Shown here in pieces: positions 54,871 through 63,489 of a DNA stretch of 64,000 nucleotides (its first letter is position 1; every line of letters begins with the position of its first letter). Below the pieces are notes generated by a model. The model was given only the letters and a program-made list of their open reading frames with translations. It searched no databases and was not told the DNA's origin. The translations under genes were made by a program, and so were the position numbers. This stretch comes from Elusimicrobiota bacterium (GTDB taxonomy: Bacteria > Elusimicrobiota > Elusimicrobia > FEN-1173), in contig JADKHR010000001.1 in NCBI GenBank assembly GCA_016721625.1, forward strand, positions 1,798,001 to 1,862,000, written 5' to 3'.

Positions 54871-54981
54871 TCAGCGGTATTTGTGACGTTCAAACTTTGC
54901 CAATTCAAGCTCATTCAATAACCGCAAAAGGGCATCGGCCAGTTGGGGGTCTGATTTCGCGATTTGGGATAACAGATCCAT
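54871..54981 (-). CDS. Small protein upstream of recombinase B
   Basis: A 36-aa protein (MDLLSQIAKSDPQLADALLR, then LLNELELAKFERHKYR) with an excellent ribosome site, GGAGGAGA. It matches the helix LISHISSAHPSLAESLFQLL plus NEL of the 86-aa protein coupled to recombinase A. Conservation in position and sequence across diverged elements makes a genuine gene likely. Confidence 0.6.
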   Translation of the reverse strand: MDLLSQIAKSDPQLADALLRLLNELELAKFERHKYR

Positions 54982-55142
54982 AACGGTCTCCTCCGGGCGG
55001 ATCGGCAAACCTTTGGGCGTTCGAATTGGCACACCGGATCATCCTTTCTGAACTATGCTTAACGAAAGGCTCGTTTGTATAATACTAGTATAGCCCCAGT
55101 AATGCCCTATGTCAAATGAATGTTTTCTTGTAATCTCCCTTT

Positions 55143-55370
55143 ATGGCATCCACGAAAAGCAAGACGAAATCAAAAGGCGGTTGGGGATATTACAAACGTC
55201 TAAAACACCCCATGAAAGTAGTGGTCGTCTTTATTTCCGAAGAGGCCCATGCCCGATTAAAAAGAAAAGCCTTTCTTGAGGAAAGAACATTGCAAAAGGT
55301 GGCTCGGAGGCTTATTGAAGAGGGAGTAAAGAACGTCCTTCTGGCTGGAAAGGGGAAGAAGGAAGACTAA
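55143..55370 (+). CDS. Small RHH-like protein, element B
   Basis: A 75-aa very basic protein (KSKTKSKGGWGYYKRLKHP at the start) with MKVVVVFISEEAHARLKRKA, then FLEERTLQKVARRLIEEGV, matching a ribbon-helix-helix pattern. It is divergent from the recombinase, like the 58-aa protein in element A. TATAAT near 55076 is its likely -10 box. Probably a regulator of the element. Confidence 0.65.
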   Translation: MASTKSKTKSKGGWGYYKRLKHPMKVVVVFISEEAHARLKRKAFLEERTLQKVARRLIEEGVKNVLLAGKGKKED

Positions 55371-55716
55371 AAAACCATTTAGCCTGCGCAATATTTTGCT
55401 CGTCATTTTTTGAAAATATTTATTCAGCCGCGATGATGGGCCGGTGTTCGGCCCGTTGGCGCGGCTGAATTATTTATTTGACACCTCCTCAGGGCCGGGA
55501 GGCGGGCCGACGAATGGCTGTGGGGACTTTTGTCGTAATGGCGCGAGGAGACTTTTCGGGCATTGGTTACTGAGGGCGCTCCTCATGGCTGTGTTGTTGG
55601 CGGATCTCCCCTTCACGGCGGGGAGGGGAGGAAGGGGTGGGGAACACATCAGGGGTATCCCTTGCCCCGCCGGGGCGAGGGAGTGGGAAAGGGAGTGGGG
55701 TACCCCCCGAGAGGGG
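55371..55716. other. Non-coding interior of element B
   Basis: No supported gene. A palindromic stretch (TTCAGCCGCG ... CGCGGCTGAA, 55422-55470) could be a terminator for the RHH gene. The last 90 bases match the corresponding part of element A (CCTTGCCCCGCCGGGGCGAG up to GCGCGCGCGG). Confidence 0.5.
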
Positions 55717-55976
55717 GCGCGCGCGGTGTTGGAATTGAAAAAGCCTTGGCCGTTCGCCGAGGGGTGGAGAAAATCTATTATTCCAAGGATACGATCACGG
55801 TTCGGTTCAAGTGTGTCTCCGATTCCGACGGAAAACCGGGAGATTCTTCGCTCGATGCCGCCGCCTCTCCGTGCCCGCCGCCCGCCGTTTGTTCGCCCGC
55901 CCGCAAAACAGAAAGGCCTGTCTCGAAATTAGAGACAGGCCCTACCTTGAAGTTGGAACGAATGCAAAAAGTGGAG
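55717..55976 (+). repeat. Element B right inverted repeat (recombinase 3'-end copy)
   Basis: An inverted copy of 53387-53644. It differs from the left copy by an extra dinucleotide (GTGTGTCTCC against GTGTCTCC), so the two are not being kept in the same reading frame. Confidence 0.8.
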
Positions 55977-57232
55977 CATACAGTTAGGCCGCCAACTCTC
56001 AACCTACTGCTGGCCAACATAGCACATGATTACTGGGAAAACTATCGCCTGACTGGCGACTACAACCTGCGGCCCTCCTAATGGGGATCGTACGACCTGT
56101 TGCGAATGGAGGGGGGAGGCCTCGAATGGCCTCCCCCCTGACGCTTGTGTAGAGGGGGGTGCGATGCTCTCCCATCCACTGCGGCAGGTGGTGCCGCGCC
56201 TTTGCCGTTCGATTTTTTTGACCGTTGACCGCTATCGCGGCGCCCGGCGGGGCCACTCCAATTCATCGTTCCGGTAGAGAGAGAAGAGACACAGCCTACA
56301 GCGCTGGGCCACCGCTCGCGGGCGCAAGCCCGCGCCCGCTCGTCCGTCCCGCTTCGACAACCGTGCCCTTCCCTTCGTCCCCGGCGTTTAGCCAATCGCG
56401 CAGTTCCTCCCCCGGTTGACCGGTCCGACCATGTCGTTTGCTTCGGTTCGGTGCGATTGCCAATCGTCCGGCCCAGTTCCGCTTCCGTCCCTTGGTCGGC
56501 GGGAAAAGAAACAGCCCCCCGCTGGTCCCGCGAAAAACAGAGCCCCCGCTGTTCCCGCCGAAAAGCCGCTCGGCCGCGCCGCCACGAAAAGCACGCGGCG
56601 GCCCCGCCTCGCCCCGCTGTGCTGGCGGTTGAATCGTTCCCCGACGCGACTGAACCCACGCGGCCCGCTCCAACAGAATCGCCGTCCCCCGGGTCGCTCC
56701 CCGGCCCCGCACAAAAAACGGGCGCGGGACCAGTCCGCTCCGTCGCCCCCGCGACTGAACCGCCCGCGCTCCGTTAGGTTCGCTCCACCCCCGCCCAATT
56801 GGTTCGTCCCTCCCGGCCCTGGGAGATATATTCGGGACCTGCTCCGGCGTTTAAAGCCGCTCGGCTTCGCCTCGCCCCGCCACGCTGGCGGTTGATTCGC
56901 TCCCAGAGGGAGAGAACCCCAGCCGCCGCTCCGGTGGGTTCGCTCTCCCCCGGGGCCGCTCCGCCGCGTCGGCCCTTCGCGCCGCCGCCGCTCCGCTCCG
57001 TCGCCCCCGGGACCGTGCCGCCTTCCGCTCCGGGAGGTTCGCCTCACCCCGGGCTCCGAGGTGCTGTCCGCGGCCCCGCACTTGGGGGCTGTCGCTGATT
57101 GGCCGTTGTGCGCTGGGTCTGTGTGGCGCGGGGCCACTGCCCACTGGCGAGGGGTCCGCCCTCCGCTCCGGGGCTCGGGAAACCTACCAAGTCTTAAGGG
57201 TTGGCCCTCGGCCTCCTCGTCCTGGCGCGCGC
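55977..57232. repeat. GC-rich non-coding module, copy 3
   Basis: Direct copy of 26294-27546, closely matching at both ends but with a replaced centre (about 56270-56720) rich in other hairpins. The match with copy 1 continues without a break through 57233-57406 and the SNase gene, making a direct repeat of about 2.26 kb (26294-28557 against 55977-58242). No credible gene is seen. Confidence 0.7.
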
Positions 57233-57406
57233 ACGCTTTTGACGATGCTTGTCTGCCCACAAAGCCCGACACGTGGAACGTGGCGGGTTTGTGGTGCTTT
57301 CGGCAGTTGTTCGAATGCCATTCTTGGTCCTCCGGATCGGTCCTCAATTTCATAAACTTACGGTGCCGTCAAAAAAGCAATATTGAAAGAGGAATCAGCC
57401 CCGCCA

Positions 57407-58242
57407 ATGAAAAACGTCCCAGTCGTCGGCAAATCCATTGACTCCAACGAGTATGAGCGCCTTATCAATGACCTTCGCACCATCTGGGAAACAGGGAAAA
57501 CCAGAGCCAAACGAGCAATTGTGAAGGAGGCTCTTCGAGCCTATTGGGAAATGGGGGGAAGGATCGAGCAGGAACAACTGACGGAAAATGCGGGCTATGC
57601 AAGGTCGGTCATGCAACGGCTGGCCAAGGACATCAAAACCGATATGACCACCCTCTACCGGTGTGTCCAGTTCCACGAGACATACAAGACCGTCCCGGAG
57701 ACCGAAGTCCTTGCCTGGGCTCACTACCGGGTCCTACTGACGATCAAAGATCCCAAAGAGCGGGAATATTACACGGTCCAAGCGGAAAAAAACGATTGGA
57801 CCCGGGACCAGCTACTGAGGGCCGTTCAGGGTGACAGATACGGAGAAGGAAAGAAGGGAAAAAAGGCGAAGCAACTCCCCCGCCCAATCGGCGCAACATA
57901 CGTTTTCAAGGCGATAGTGTTGGACGTCGTTGATGGCGATACTTTGGTCCTCGATGTGGATTGTGGCTTCGAGATCAAAAGAAGGAACGGATCCGCCTGG
58001 CGGGAATCGACTGCCCGGAGATCACCACGGAGGAAGGCCGCGAAGCCGCCGAATACGTCCGCACCCAACTGTCCCGCGTCCCCTTCGTGATGCTCCGCAC
58101 CACCAAGGTGGACATCAACGGCCGATTCCTCGGCCACATCTTCTATTCGCTGGATGAGACGATGGACAAAGACGACATTTACCGTGAAGGTGTGATGCTA
58201 AACCAAGAGCTATTGGACAAAGGATTTGCGAGGATATATTAA
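57407..58242 (+). CDS. DUF1016N-SNase fusion, second copy, one-base frameshift
   Basis: Almost identical to 27721-28557 (VVGKSIDSNEYERLINDLRT, AHYRVLLTIKDPKEREYYTV, VVDGDTLVLDVDCGFEIK). At 57977-57980 it has four A where copy 1 has five (28291-28295), which splits the SNase domain between frames; the rest (RIRLAGIDCPEITTEE to KGFARIY) is intact. It is probably functional if the run length is an assembly error. Confidence 0.8.
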
Positions 58243-58321
58243 GTTTTATGGGCCTCCCCAATGGCAAAGTCTATTTCTCTTGCCTGAGGTGCTTTTTCAG
58301 GAATTCTAAAAAGGAGCGTAT

Positions 58322-59590
58322 TTGTCAGTGCGCCCGATTTCGCTGTTCGACAAATCATTTCTGCAATCATTGAACGCCTCGGAGGCAATGTGGTTTGATC
58401 ACCTCTTCCTGGCTAACATATGCCCTATTTTCTATGTCGAAACGCTTGCGGATTTGGAGAAAGAGCCTGGTGGGGGGAGAACCCCTGAGAACGAAGTTCG
58501 GATAATTTCCGATAAATTCCCTGAAATGCATGGGGCCCCAAATATTCATCACCGCTCTTTGGTCATCAATGATTTGATGGGACACGCCATATCAATGAGT
58601 GGGAGCATTTATGTGGCGGGGGGAAAAGTTGGTCGAGTAGATGCGAAAGCAGTTACCATGTTTGAACATTTTCCGGAGGCAACTGCATTCAGCCGTTGGC
58701 AGGACGGCAACTTTTTGGAAGTGGAAAGGACCTTTGCAAGGGTTTGGCGTGAGCAAATGGCGAATCTCGAACTAAAGAGCCTGCTCCCTTTGATCAAAAA
58801 ATTACAGATTGAAGCGAAGAGCTGCAGGTCTTTGAAAGAATCGTGCGATTTGGCTCGTCTCTTTATCGAAGACCCCGCCAATAAACTTACGTGTATGAAA
58901 CTGATCATTTTCTTTCAAAAGCTGGAACAGGATTTGGCTACAAGAATATTTCAGAGATGGGAGTCGGGTGGTAGTCCACCAATAAGCCAGTTTGCTCCCT
59001 ATGCGGCCTATGTTTTAATGGTAGACCTTTTTTTCCTAATTTCTCTCGCCGCCAGTCAGATATCTGTAGATAGGCCATCAAATAGGATGGATATCGGTTA
59101 TTTGTTCTACCTGCCTTTTGCAATGATGTTCGTTTCTTCAGATCGTTTGCATCAAAGGTGTGCCCCATTGTTTTTGAGGGACGATCAGTCGTTTGTCTGG
59201 GGGCTCGATCTAAAAAGAGATCTGGGCGCAGTTAATTCCTATTTCATGAAGTTACCTGATAATGAAAAGGAAAAGGGAGTGATGTCATTCGCTCCGATTC
59301 CCCCTAAAGGCTTATGTCCCTTGGTTGACTCTCTGTATGACAAATATTTGATAAAGGATTGGAGAAACGTTCTTGGGAATTCACTGATAAATAAAAAGGA
59401 AAATGGAAAGGAAGTGGCAAAGAGGATCCATTCTCTGGTGGATGCTATTCAGGATGCCCCTCATGACCCCTCATTGCATTTATCGGAGGAACCTGACTGT
59501 TTGATAATAAAAAGGAAAGTCCATAAAGAGAGGGCCGGGTGGTTCCAACTACCCAAAGATATGGCTCCTAGTAAAGGGGAAAATTCTTAA
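58322..59590 (+). CDS. Unknown 422-aa protein
   Basis: A soluble, largely helical protein with one moderately hydrophobic helix (YAAYVLMVDLFFLISLAASQ, about residues 232-251). N-terminal region: LNASEAMWFDHLFLANICPI, FYVETLADLEKE. AAGGAG lies five bases before TTG 58322; GTG 58328 is an alternative. AT-richer than its neighbours, suggesting transfer. I do not recognise a family. It stands between the SNase gene and the Pycsar locus, so it may be island cargo. Confidence 0.7.
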   Translation: MSVRPISLFDKSFLQSLNASEAMWFDHLFLANICPIFYVETLADLEKEPGGGRTPENEVRIISDKFPEMHGAPNIHHRSLVINDLMGHAISMSGSIYVAGGKVGRVDAKAVTMFEHFPEATAFSRWQDGNFLEVERTFARVWREQMANLELKSLLPLIKKLQIEAKSCRSLKESCDLARLFIEDPANKLTCMKLIIFFQKLEQDLATRIFQRWESGGSPPISQFAPYAAYVLMVDLFFLISLAASQISVDRPSNRMDIGYLFYLPFAMMFVSSDRLHQRCAPLFLRDDQSFVWGLDLKRDLGAVNSYFMKLPDNEKEKGVMSFAPIPPKGLCPLVDSLYDKYLIKDWRNVLGNSLINKKENGKEVAKRIHSLVDAIQDAPHDPSLHLSEEPDCLIIKRKVHKERAGWFQLPKDMAPSKGENS

Positions 59591-59699
59591 ACCTCTTTGA
59601 CGCGAGAGCGTAGGGGGAGGGGGATTTTGTAAAGGTGGCGTTGGTTCGGGGGGAAAGACCTATGTCCCCGACAGGGGCTTCAGGGATAACGATTGATGT

Positions 59700-59916
59700 G
59701 GTGGGCAATCGCGTGGCGGCCTAGGTGGGAGTTCCGATGGAGAAGTTTCGGAGCCCTGGGAAAAGCACGGCGGAGGGGGTGCGTGGCCGGTTGTTGCTGG
59801 CGAATATAGGGGTGACGGCGCTGGGGAAGACAATGGTTGAAATAGTGGATTACCTTTGAATCAGTCAGCTGGCGGTGAGCCAACTGTATCGTTGCGGAGA
59901 GGCCTGGGCCAAATAG
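59700..59916 (+). pseudogene. Possible decayed transposase C-terminus
   Basis: Broken frames carry fragments such as RGRLLLANIGVTALGKT and QLAVSQLYRCGEAWAK, which resemble the HTH-like C-terminus of REP-associated (Y1) transposases found in related genomes. In-frame stops interrupt it and no catalytic part remains. Weak call; the stretch 59591-59963 holds nothing else. Confidence 0.25.
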
Positions 59917-59963
59917 AATGAGGCTGTTTGGAGAGCCATCGCAACGGAATAGTTATATATTTA

Positions 59964-60263
59964 TCAGGACGTCCCCAATGGCCGCGTCGCGGGTTGGTAG
60001 GCAATGGCGTCCCCAGCGAAGCTGACCATGAAATCCCGGAGCGCACCGTAACCCAAAGGCCCGCCCAGTCTCACCCGGCGGGAAAGTTCGTCCTCCATAC
60101 CCTGCACCACGGGCGACCAGTAAACCGGTTTCAAAACAAGATCCTCGTTCGCCGCGCCCGCGTTGGCAAACCGTCGCCGAATGTCCGCGATCATCCCGTC
60201 GGCGAAGTCCGCCGGAGTATTCCCCACGCCGTGAATAATGGCCACCGCGATCTTCTGTCCCAT
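59964..60263 (-). pseudogene. N-terminal fragment of an alpha/beta-hydrolase-like protein
   Basis: 99 aa starting MGQKIAVAIIHGVGNTPADF, the first strand and oxyanion region (IIHGVG) of a hydrolase fold. It lacks the nucleophile elbow and the rest of the domain, ending in unrelated sequence (QPATRPLGTS). Probably a truncated gene at a rearrangement point. Confidence 0.5.
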
Positions 60264-60351
60264 AATGCGCGAACCCTACAAAATCCCCGCTTGACCGTGC
60301 CCGGCTCGTGCGATAGAATCCCCGCATCTCCCAAGACAAAACAGAGGCCCC

Positions 60352-60603
60352 ATGCGCAAGATCAAACGATACGGCTGGCTCCCGGATTTACCCGACCAAC
60401 GCGACTTCCTTTTCGCCGCCCCGCCGATCAAATTGCCGAAGAAGGTTGACCTCCGCCCCCAGTGTCCGCCCGTTTATGATCAAGGCCAGCTCGGTAGTTG
60501 CACCGCCAACGCCATAGGTGTCTCCCATCAGTTCGGTCAGATGCGGCAGGGCGGAGGACAACCAATTAATGCGACAAATGCAACGTCCGCTTTTCTGGAT
60601 TAG
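60352..60603 (+). pseudogene. N-terminal fragment of a papain-like (C1A) peptidase
   Basis: 83 aa: RYGWLPDLPDQRDFLFAAPP, then KKVDLRPQCPPVYDQGQLGS and CTANAIG, which includes the catalytic Cys of C1A peptidases. The His/Asn part of the domain (normally another 150 residues) is absent because of a stop at 60601-60603 and replaced downstream sequence. Broken gene. Confidence 0.6.
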
Positions 60604-60628
60604 TCGGTAGACTGGGCCTTCTCGAAAT

Positions 60629-61564
60629 ATGCCAATAAAAAGCAATCTTGCGATACTTCGACGGTTTAAGGGTAGGGGCGGCGTTCTCCGTAGGGCTGAA
60701 GCCTTCCGAAGGCAAGTTCTCCTATCGGGAGAAATCAAAGCGGCGAGAGAAATCGCCATGTGCGCCAATCTCCAATCCCTTTCTCCAGGGAATGAGATCA
60801 TGACACAGGGCGGGCAGGACAATGAAATTTATTTTGTCCTCAGTGGTTCGGTGGAAGTTCTTGTGAATGGTCGTCAGGTTGGAATTCGAAAAGCCGATGA
60901 GCATGTTGGGGAGATGGCGCTTATCGATATAACCGCAACTCGAAGCGCAACTGTCAAGACAATTGAACAGACCGTCGTTGCGAGGGTTTCTGAGAAAAAA
61001 TTTTCACGGATTGCAAATAAATATCCCGGTGTGTGGAGGCAACTGGCTGTGGTTGTTGCCAAGCGGTTAAGAGAGAGGAACAAGTTCCATACTCCGCCGC
61101 GGAACGAACCTGTTGTTTTCATTGGGTCGTCGTCTGGGAAGGGCCTCCCCGTCGCCCAGACCATTAGCAAATATCTGCAACGATGCCCTATTGTGGTGCA
61201 CCTGTGGACGAATGGTGTGTTTGAAGCATCAAAGACAACAATTGAGGATTTGATGCGGACAGCACGTGAGACGGATTTTTCCGTTCTCGTATTCACCCCT
61301 GATGATGTCACTAGAAGCCGTGGGGTTTCTCTGGGTGCGCCGCGCGACAATGTAATTTTTGAAACAGGACTATTCATGGGCTCGTTGGGCCGAGAGCGGA
61401 CGTACATTGTTACTCCGAAGGAAACGAACTTGAAGCTTCCAACGGACATTTTAGGCCTCTCGCGTTTGACGTATGAATTGCGGAGGGGCAGGAGTATGGC
61501 CCGGAACCTACAGCCTGTATTAAGGAAACTGAAAGCTCTCATTCGGAAATTTGGCCCCATATGA
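60629..61564 (+). CDS. Pycsar effector: cNMP-binding domain fused to TIR-like domain
   Basis: A 311-aa protein. Residues 40-150 form a cyclic-nucleotide-binding domain (MTQGGQDNEIYFVLSGSVEV, and the phosphate-binding cassette HVGEMALIDITATRSATV). Residues 160-290 form a TIR-like nucleotide-binding domain (VVFIGSSSGKGLPVAQTISK, DFSVLVFTPDDV, APRDNVIFETGLFMGSLGRE). This is the PycTIR layout, in which cCMP or cUMP triggers NAD+ depletion. The cyclase gene starts 13 bases after its stop. The codon use is AT-richer than in the core genes. Confidence 0.85.
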   Translation: MPIKSNLAILRRFKGRGGVLRRAEAFRRQVLLSGEIKAAREIAMCANLQSLSPGNEIMTQGGQDNEIYFVLSGSVEVLVNGRQVGIRKADEHVGEMALIDITATRSATVKTIEQTVVARVSEKKFSRIANKYPGVWRQLAVVVAKRLRERNKFHTPPRNEPVVFIGSSSGKGLPVAQTISKYLQRCPIVVHLWTNGVFEASKTTIEDLMRTARETDFSVLVFTPDDVTRSRGVSLGAPRDNVIFETGLFMGSLGRERTYIVTPKETNLKLPTDILGLSRLTYELRRGRSMARNLQPVLRKLKALIRKFGPI

Positions 61565-61577
61565 TAAAGGAGCCTAT

Positions 61578-62270
61578 ATGAATACCGGTGATATTTTGAA
61601 AGAAGTGGACGAGATCTTAAGTAGCAAGTGGGCAATCAGGGAAGGTAGAAAGGTGCCTGAGGCATCTGATATCCAATTGGGGAATGATGCCATAACGCTG
61701 GCAGGGACTGTGTTGTATGCAGACATGAGTGACTCAACAGAATTAGTGAACGGTTATAAACCCTGGTTTGCGGCCGAGATTTACAAGTCGTATCTGGTAG
61801 GCGCCTGCCGGATTATCCGTGCGAATGGAGGGGAGATCACCGCTTTTGATGGCGATCGGGTGATGGGCGTCTTTGTCGGAGACCAGAAGAATACATCAGC
61901 GGCGAAGGCTGCCCTAAAAATTAACTTCATCGTTAGGAAAATTAATGATGCGATCAAGGCGAAGTTCCCAACCACCTCTTTTATACTCCGCCAAAAGATT
62001 GGCATTGATACAAGCGACCTCTTTGTGGTGAGAACCGGTATCCGCAATTCAAATGATCTCGTATGGGTGGGGCGCGCGGCGAATTTCGCCGCAAAAATGT
62101 GTTCCATTAATGAGGCTGGGTTTCCCACATTCATTACGGAACAGGTATTCAACAAATTGGCTGATGAAACAAAATTCAGTGGAAATCCCAGGCGGGCCAT
62201 GTGGGAGAAACAAATTTGGCAGGAGTTTGGGATCGTGATTTACCGTTCAAACTGGTGGTGGAAGCCTTAA
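61578..62270 (+). CDS. Pycsar cyclase-like protein (PycC-like)
   Basis: A 230-aa class III nucleotidyl cyclase homologue. LYADMSDSTELVNGY carries the first metal-binding Asp, EITAFDGDRVMGVFVGD the second, and VWVGRAANFAAKMCSIN the region that contacts the base. Length and pairing with a cNMP-TIR effector match pyrimidine cyclases of Pycsar rather than adenylate cyclases. AAAGGAG precedes ATG 61578. The product (cCMP or cUMP) is inferred and not readable from sequence. Confidence 0.82.
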   Translation: MNTGDILKEVDEILSSKWAIREGRKVPEASDIQLGNDAITLAGTVLYADMSDSTELVNGYKPWFAAEIYKSYLVGACRIIRANGGEITAFDGDRVMGVFVGDQKNTSAAKAALKINFIVRKINDAIKAKFPTTSFILRQKIGIDTSDLFVVRTGIRNSNDLVWVGRAANFAAKMCSINEAGFPTFITEQVFNKLADETKFSGNPRRAMWEKQIWQEFGIVIYRSNWWWKP

Positions 62271-62415
62271 ATCTTAGCATCCATTAAGGTGGTAGCGTCG
62301 GCGCTCTTCTTCAGCGTTTGGAAAAAGGGGACGGAGTTTCTTTATTGACTTTCGCTCGCGCCCATTGCACGCTTGCCTGGTAGTCAAAAAGACAATTATG
62401 TCCCCAACATTTTCC

Positions 62416-62646
62416 TGTCCGGATATTTCCACGGACGAAGGCCGCGAAGCCGCCGAATACGTCCGAAACCAGCTCGCCCGCGTCCCCTTCGTGATGCTCC
62501 GCACCACCAAGGTGGACATCAACGGCCGCTTCCTCGGCCACATCTTCTATTCGCTGGATGAAACCATGGACAAAGACGACATTTATCGTCAAGGTGTGAT
62601 GTTGAACCAGGAGCTATTGGACAAAGAATTTGCGAAGTTATATTAG
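62416..62646 (+). pseudogene. SNase-domain fragment, third copy
   Basis: Matches the last 75 or so residues of the DUF1016N-SNase protein (CPDISTDEGREAAEYVRNQL to LDKEFAKLY). The catalytic N-terminal half of the SNase domain and all of DUF1016 are missing. The flank after the stop (CTTTGACAGCATGA near 62690) also follows copy 1 near 28600, marking a shared repeat edge. Confidence 0.8.
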
Positions 62647-62825
62647 GTTGACATTCTCGGGGTGCCTCCCCGCGCGAACCAAAAGCGCTTTGACAGCATG
62701 ACGGAAGGGGGTGTGTAGTGGGACATTGTATGCCGGGGATGCGACGTCCCCCTTACGAATTTGTTACGCTGGCGTTGAAAATGCCTTGTTCAGGAAGCCT
62801 TAAACAAACTGAGGAGATATTATTT

Positions 62826-63386
62826 ATGATTCAACGTAAAATACTTGGAATCGGATTAATTGTTGGAATGCTCGGGGGTTTTCTCACTGTCACTGGGTGT
62901 GGAAAGGTTCATGTTCGAAAAGCAGTCTGGTCTTCTGATCTTCATCTTTACGACAAAGTCTATATTACGGACGTCAAGGTCTACTCTGAGGAAGAATCGG
63001 CCAAAGGCAACAAAGATCTCCTTGCTAAAATCGAGGAATGGAAAACTTATGCCCGAAGTGAGATGGAATCCTATGTTAAAAATAGCCGATACCAGCTCTT
63101 GCTTACTCCCCCGACTGAGAAAGACAGGGTGTTGTTGGTGAAGCTGGACATAAAGGTAACCTATGGGAACAAGGCGTTGCGGTATTGGGTGGGGTTCGGG
63201 GCCGGGTCTGGAGGAGTGGATTCTCGTTTAACGGTCACGGATAGCCGTACCGGTGAAAAAAAGTTTGAGGTGACTGGAGATAGCGATCTCAGCGTTGGCG
63301 CTTTTGGGGGAAACATGGAGGCCGTTTTAAAGAGCAATATTAAAAGCTTGATAGAACAATACCCAAAGAGACCTTTGGCAGAATAA
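62826..63386 (+). CDS. Lipoprotein, DUF4410-like
   Basis: A 186-aa lipoprotein: signal sequence IQRKILGIGLIVGMLGGFLT with lipobox VTGC (Cys at about 25). The mature part has DKVYITDVKVYSEEES, YVKNSRYQLLLTPP, LVKLDIKVTYGNKALRYWVG, FGAGSGGVDSRLTVTDSRTG and EKKFEV, which resembles the DUF4410 family of envelope proteins. ATG 62826 follows GAGGAGA. A function in the envelope is likely but unknown. Confidence 0.75.
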   Translation: MIQRKILGIGLIVGMLGGFLTVTGCGKVHVRKAVWSSDLHLYDKVYITDVKVYSEEESAKGNKDLLAKIEEWKTYARSEMESYVKNSRYQLLLTPPTEKDRVLLVKLDIKVTYGNKALRYWVGFGAGSGGVDSRLTVTDSRTGEKKFEVTGDSDLSVGAFGGNMEAVLKSNIKSLIEQYPKRPLAE

Positions 63387-63489
63387 TCCCTAAAGGTTTC
63401 TCGCCATAAGACCCAGAAAAGGATCAAAGGGGGCGGATCGGTTTATTGGATGATGCGGCGGGTGGGCCCAGGAGTGGATCGGAAACCCT

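Larger units (their letters stand above)
53387..55976. mobile_element. Serine-recombinase element B with long terminal inverted repeats
   Basis: A 2.6-kb unit built like element A: outer ends CTCCACTTTTTGCATTCGT on both sides, inverted repeats 53387-53644 and 55717-55976 that include the recombinase 3' end, a small gene upstream of the recombinase and a divergent RHH-like gene. A hairpin (GGCCTGTCTC/GAGACAGGCC) lies near each outer end, where element A has a different stem. Both flanks are GC-rich modules, in opposite orientation. Confidence 0.75.
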
